A stretch of DNA of 64,000 bases from contig JAZNHT010000037.1 of the NCBI GenBank assembly GCA_045577175.1, positions 41,530 through 105,529 on the forward strand, given 5' to 3'. The stretch's first letter is position 1. Each line of letters opens with the position of its first letter. Shown piece by piece: positions 60,247 through 64,000 of this stretch. The notes beneath the pieces are model-generated. The model ran no database searches, was not told the DNA's origin, and saw nothing but the letters and a program-made list of their open reading frames with translations. The translations under genes were made by a program, and so were the position numbers. This stretch comes from SIG701 sp045577175 (GTDB lineage Bacteria > Bacillota > Clostridia > Oscillospirales > CAG-272).

Positions 60247-61731
60247 TTATTGGTGATAAAGTTTTTTCGTTTGATATTTCGGCTCGCAGGTAAGATTCAT
60301 GCCGAGCTTGCCGAACACGTTTTCATCGACGTGCGACAAAATGACCGTCGAATGCGCCTCACAGTGCTTGAGCGTTGCAATCGCGTCCATTGCCTTGGCG
60401 GCGTTCGAATCGGTTGTCGCCGAGATTGCAAGCGCGATCAGAACTTCATCCATATGAAGGCGCGGATTGTGATTGCCCATATGGTTGACCTTGAGCGTGG
60501 AGATCGGCTCGATAACGCTGGGCGAGATCAGGTGCACGCTGTCGTCAATTCCGGCGAGCACCTTGAGTGCGTTCAGGAGAACAGCAGACGATGCGCCGAG
60601 GAGTGACGAGGTTTTTCCTGTTACAACGGTTCCGTCGGGCAGTTCAATTGCCGCCGCAGGCTGTCCCGTTGCCTCCGCAACCGCGAGAGACGCTTCAACA
60701 ACAGGGCGATCTTTTACCGTAACGCCGAGCGAGTTCATGAGAAGCTCCTGCGAATAGACTTCGGATTGATCGGCGTTTCCCTTTCTGACCGTACAGCACG
60801 TCGCGTAATAGCGGCGGAGGATTTCCTGCTTGGATGCCGCGCAGACCGCCTCGTCATCCGTGATGCAGTACCCTGCCATATTCACGCCCATGTCCGTCGG
60901 ACTCTTATAGGGCGAATCGTTGTAAATCTTCGTAAACATCGCATTCAGCACGGGAAAAATTTCGATGTCACGGTTGTAGTTGACCGCCGTTTCGCCGTAT
61001 GCCTCGAGATGGAACGGGTCGATCATATTTACATCGTTCAGATCCGCTGTTGCCGCTTCATAGGCAACGTTGACAGGATGCTTGAGAGGCAGATTCCAAA
61101 TCGGGAACGTCTCGAATTTTGCGTAACCCGAACGGATGCCGCGCTTGTTCTCGTGATAAAGCTGGGAGAGGCATGTCGCCATCTTGCCGCTGCCCGGTCC
61201 GGGTGCAGTCAACACAATAAGCTCACGCGTCGTTTCGATATAATCGTTCTTGCCGAAGCCGTCCTCGCTGACGATCAGCGGAATATTCGACGGATATTCG
61301 GGAATCGGATAGTGGCGGTACGTCTTGACACCGAGCGCGTTCAGGCGCTTCTCAAATGCATCCGCCGTGTGCTGTGCGCGATAGTGGGTGATGACAACAC
61401 TGCCGACGTACAGACCGATGCCGCGGAAAGCATCAATGAGGCGAAGCACCTCGAGATCGTACGTAATACCTATATCACCGCGGCGCTTGTTTTTCTCCAC
61501 GTCGTCCGCGCTGATGACAATCACGATCTCCGCCTGGTCCTTCAGCTCCATGAGCATCCGAACCTTGCTGTCCGGCGCAAATCCGGGCAACACACGAGAG
61601 GCGTGATAATCGTCAAACAGCTTGCCGCCGAACTCCAGATAGAGCTTGCCGCCGAAGGAGGCAATCCGGTCACGGATGCACTGGGACTGCATTTTCAGAT
61701 ATTTGTCGTTGTCAAATCCGATTTTCAGCAT
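60247..61731 (-). CDS. DUF1846 family protein
   Basis: This 494-residue cytosolic protein matches DUF1846: IGFDNDKYLKMQSQCIRDR at the start, LYLEFGGKLFDDYHASRVLPGF, the P-loop-like TAPGPGSGKMATCLSQLY (about 190-207) and the NHNPRLHMDEVLIALAISA stretch near the end. The molecular function is not established to my knowledge. ATG at 61731 is preferred over GTG at 61740, since the GGTG Shine-Dalgarno fits only the ATG. It leads the asnA gene and has its own promoter. Confidence 0.9.
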   Translation of the reverse strand: MLKIGFDNDKYLKMQSQCIRDRIASFGGKLYLEFGGKLFDDYHASRVLPGFAPDSKVRMLMELKDQAEIVIVISADDVEKNKRRGDIGITYDLEVLRLIDAFRGIGLYVGSVVITHYRAQHTADAFEKRLNALGVKTYRHYPIPEYPSNIPLIVSEDGFGKNDYIETTRELIVLTAPGPGSGKMATCLSQLYHENKRGIRSGYAKFETFPIWNLPLKHPVNVAYEAATADLNDVNMIDPFHLEAYGETAVNYNRDIEIFPVLNAMFTKIYNDSPYKSPTDMGVNMAGYCITDDEAVCAASKQEILRRYYATCCTVRKGNADQSEVYSQELLMNSLGVTVKDRPVVEASLAVAEATGQPAAAIELPDGTVVTGKTSSLLGASSAVLLNALKVLAGIDDSVHLISPSVIEPISTLKVNHMGNHNPRLHMDEVLIALAISATTDSNAAKAMDAIATLKHCEAHSTVILSHVDENVFGKLGMNLTCEPKYQTKKLYHQ

Positions 61732-61791
61732 TTTTTTCACCGCCGCACTACTGTACTTTGTTCATCATAATTCAATAAACAACCATTATAC

Positions 61792-61820
61792 AGTATACCA
61801 CGTTTTTGATCCATTTGCAA
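61792..61820 (-). promoter_or_regulatory. Promoter of the DUF1846-asnA genes
   Basis: On the minus strand: TTGCAA (61820-61815), 17 bases, TATACT (61797-61792). A second TATAAT lies a few bases further on. Confidence 0.75.
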
Positions 61821-61847
61821 GGCTTTGCGCAAGTTTTTCACCAAAAG

Positions 61848-61882
61848 ATGAAAAAGAAGAAGTCCGATGCAATGCATCGGAC
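61848..61882 (-). terminator. Terminator after the hydrolase frame
   Basis: On the minus strand: GTCCGATGC, loop ATT, GCATCGGAC, then TTCTTCTTTTTC. It lies 13 bases past the hydrolase stop codon. Confidence 0.88.
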
Positions 61883-61895
61883 CTCTCGGCTGGTA

Positions 61896-63098
61896 TCACT
61901 TTTCAATCATAACCGATGTCGCATAACACGTCTGTCCGTCAACCATGTATGCGACTTCGTAATAGTACGCGCGCGCACCATCCGGCACGGCGGTTGTGAT
62001 TACACCGTCCGTGATTGTTGCGGAAGCGGTGAGCCAGCTCGGTGCGGTACCGTTTGTGTATCCGTATTCGGCGGTCAGATAGTAAATCTTTGCGCCGGTG
62101 ATCGTGACGCTGCCAGGATTTTCAACGGTAGCTGTACCGTTTTCAATCAGCACCGTCGGTGTAAGCGCGCCGTCTTTACAAATCGAATCGGCAAACACAT
62201 ACGATTCGGGACGGCTCCATCCTGCTGCGTGGCTGTGCGACCATCCGCTGATAGCGGCAAGGCGCGTATCCTCATTGTTCTTGACAGTCGCTTCATAGGA
62301 AAGCACGTTCGTGTTCAGCGAGAACGCGTGATCGTTATTCCTGCAGAGCCACAAAACAGGCATGTCCGCAAATGCAAACCGATCCTCTGCGAGCCACAGC
62401 TCAGACGCATTCCCCTTTGAGAAAACGTCGGCAAACACAGTATGCGATTCGGTGAGATAGCCGGAGCCGTAAATGGGAATCGCAAATGCGAAGCGGTTAT
62501 CGTATCCGATGGCGAGCGAGGTGACCGTTGCTCCCCAAGAGATGCCGCTGATACCGATCTTGCTGCTGTCTACTCTCGGATCCGAACGCAAGAGAGTATT
62601 GGCGTGGATCACCTGCGCGATAGCATGATACATCCACTGGGACTCGTAATGGTTCGTTGTATCGTTCATGGCGTCATTCCGGGGCGCAGTAACGTATCCG
62701 TCCTCCAAAAATTCACCGTACAGTCCGTAATTCCAATTTTCGGTTTCGCCGTTGTACTCTCTGTCACCTGCCGTATTGTTGAGCGGGAAGAAGTTGTTGG
62801 TGGACAAGCTGATTGCGGCATAACCGCGGTCATTCCACTCCTTTACCCACGCCGCATACGGAATACCGCTTTGGCTTCCGTGGACGAGAACGACAGCGGG
62901 AACGGGATTATCCGCACTTGCGCCCTCGGGGAAACCGAGATAAGCAAAAACCTTTGTTTTCTGACCGTCAATCGTTACGCCGTCATAGGTGATCGCCTGG
63001 ATGCCGGCAAAATCACCGACAGGATTGAATGCGGAGACTTCTTTATGGGAAACAGAATCATCGGTCGCGGCAAGAAGCGCGTTCTCGACCAGCCTATC
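61896..63098 (-). pseudogene. Alpha/beta hydrolase module without its own start, cut from the upstream frame by a TAG
   Basis: These 400 codons form an open frame directly after the TAG at 63099-63101. The product reads as a secreted alpha/beta hydrolase of the dienelactone/prolyl-oligopeptidase type: VTIDGQKTKVFAYLGFPEG, VVLVHGSQSG (oxyanion region), the nucleophile elbow GISGISWGATVTS, a later RNNDHAF and WSHSHAAGW with candidate His, then a beta-rich C-terminal domain. No ATG, GTG or TTG occurs in frame until TTG 62807, which would delete the VLVHGS strand. So the module needs readthrough, or the gene is broken, or the base call is wrong. Confidence 0.6.
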
Positions 63099-64000
63099 CT
63101 AGTGGAACATGTTGTAAGAACCCTTACCGAACTTAACGACTGCAGCGTAGATCGGGTTAGTGTCGCCTGCTGCAATCTTACGTGCTGCGTAGCTCTCGAT
63201 GCTGTCTTTGATTACACCGTGCACAGAGCCGTCAGCATTGTACACTGTTACCGTTACAAGCTCAGATACATCGGCTGCTACCATCGCTTCAACATTAATA
63301 CCGGTCCAACCAAGCATTGCCTTGAAATCGTCCGTGAACTCGGAGCCGTCTACCGTTGCGGTAACAGCTTCGCCGTAGTGATTCGTGAACGAAATTTCCG
63401 CATACATGCCGGTCGTATCATCGATACCGCTGAAGTAAACGGTCAGCAGGATGTTGCTCTCCAGCGTCAGGGATGCGCCCTTTGCCGTGCCTTCGATCAC
63501 TGCATTGTTCGTCATCTCGACATCCTGCGTGCCGAGTGCCTGCTGCTCTTCGGTCAGATCCTTGTTCGCCAGATTCGCAGTATCATACTTGAACTCAACC
63601 TGTGCTGCCGCACCGTAGTTCAGACAGTCGACTGCCCACGTCTTTCCTTTTGCGTCAAAGGTGTCAAACCTACGACTAATGTAGCCCTTGATGCTGTCCG
63701 TGAATACTTCACTGACTGCCTGACCCTCGCCGTTGAATACCTGTACGTAGAACGTATCTGCCATTTCCTTTGCGGCTACGCCGTTAAACGTTACGTAGTA
63801 CCAAATACCGTAACCGCCAAAGTCCGCCCACTCGGAGAACGGAACTGTCTTTGTAACGTCAGCTCTGCCGTCTGCGTACGTTTTCGTGATGGAGATGTAG
63901 TAATCGGTAGTGCCTGCCGGAATATCGGAGATATTAACAAAGAAGTTTACATCCAGTGCGTTGCCCAGTGTCATCGAAGAACCGAACAGCTCGAACGGAT
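63099..64000 (-). CDS. Secreted repeat-domain protein, 5' end outside the window
   Basis: The frame is open to the right edge (the residues before MTLGNALDVN read ELFGSS, so the internal Met is not the start). About 300 residues are visible. They hold two copies of a roughly 130-residue beta-rich domain: FGSSMTLGNALDVNFFVN ... VFTDSIKGYISRR ... YGAAAQVEFKY, and GASLTLESNILLTVYF ... VIKDSIESYAARK ... FGKGSYNMFH. Such domains occur in cell-surface enzymes of gut Clostridia. The frame ends in TAG and continues, without shift, into the hydrolase module. Confidence 0.75.
   Translation of the reverse strand, partial: PFELFGSSMTLGNALDVNFFVNISDIPAGTTDYYISITKTYADGRADVTKTVPFSEWADFGGYGIWYYVTFNGVAAKEMADTFYVQVFNGEGQAVSEVFTDSIKGYISRRFDTFDAKGKTWAVDCLNYGAAAQVEFKYDTANLANKDLTEEQQALGTQDVEMTNNAVIEGTAKGASLTLESNILLTVYFSGIDDTTGMYAEISFTNHYGEAVTATVDGSEFTDDFKAMLGWTGINVEAMVAADVSELVTVTVYNADGSVHGVIKDSIESYAARKIAAGDTNPIYAAVVKFGKGSYNMFH

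Noticed and set aside
63099..63101. TAG reassigned to an amino acid in this genome
   Set aside because: spoIIIAA and spoIIIAF end in TAG with downstream genes correctly placed, and RF1 is encoded, so a general recoding is unlikely.
1..64000. CRISPR arrays, prophage, insertion sequences, tRNA or rRNA genes
   Set aside because: No direct-repeat arrays, integrase/transposase frames or cloverleaf-like intergenic segments were found on reading the window.

Overview
The window looks like a chromosomal segment of an anaerobic, endospore-forming member of the Clostridia, probably an Oscillospiraceae-type gut lineage. The reasons are a complete spoIIA operon, a complete spoIIIAA-AH operon, a GerW/YtfJ-like protein, a PPi-type phosphofructokinase, a two-cluster ferredoxin, a type-3 ProS, a Prp-processed L27 precursor and a yajC/TIGR04086/SCIFF-type neighbourhood. 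GC looks to be in the mid-50s by eye, which produces many long antisense shadow ORFs. No rRNA, tRNA, CRISPR array, phage or insertion sequence was recognised, and no gene-free stretch exceeds about 300 bases.

Layout. 1-9.6 kb: an edge-truncated D-Ala-D-Ala carboxypeptidase, pcrA, proS, a RodA/FtsW protein, an odd AT-richer nitrilase-like gene, PPi-PFK, then spoIIAA-spoIIAB-sigF. 9.6-12.4 kb: a long SpoIID/LytB-like protein with a small secreted partner. 12.4-22.6 kb (minus): prfA-tsaC-parC-like, and a five-gene run of deacetylase-like protein, coaE, lytic transglycosylase, M18 aminopeptidase and an aldolase-VOC fusion, followed by a YpeB-like membrane protein. 22.6-29.6 kb (plus): holB-ricT-ferredoxin-trmN6-rsmI-metG-tatD, a block ordered as in Bacillus but with a ferredoxin inserted and yabA/yazA absent.

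29.8-33.5 kb (minus): GNAT-rqcH-tmcAL. 33.7-43.9 kb (plus): lon-engB-lysA-M50 protease-scpA-scpB-ytfI-like-gerW-like-dac-rluB-small GNAT-like protein. 43.9-47.2 kb (minus): a GntR/ABC operon with a palindromic operator. 47.3-49.7 kb (plus): yajC, a TIGR04086 membrane protein behind a Shine-Dalgarno-sequestering stem, a SCIFF-maturase-like protein that has lost its radical-SAM core, and an SGNH hydrolase. 49.7-56.1 kb (minus): a DUF3048 lipoprotein, a small conserved protein, and spoIIIAA-AH. 56.2-61.7 kb (minus): rplU-prp-rpmA behind an L21 leader, folD, lgt, asnA and a DUF1846 protein. 61.9-64.0 kb (minus): a repeat-domain protein and an alpha/beta hydrolase in one reading frame, separated by a single TAG.

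The most unusual items are the radical-SAM-less SCIFF maturase relative at 48264-49112, the RNA stem in front of its upstream neighbour, and the TAG-split secreted hydrolase at the right edge. All functions are read from motifs and gene order; no database search was run.
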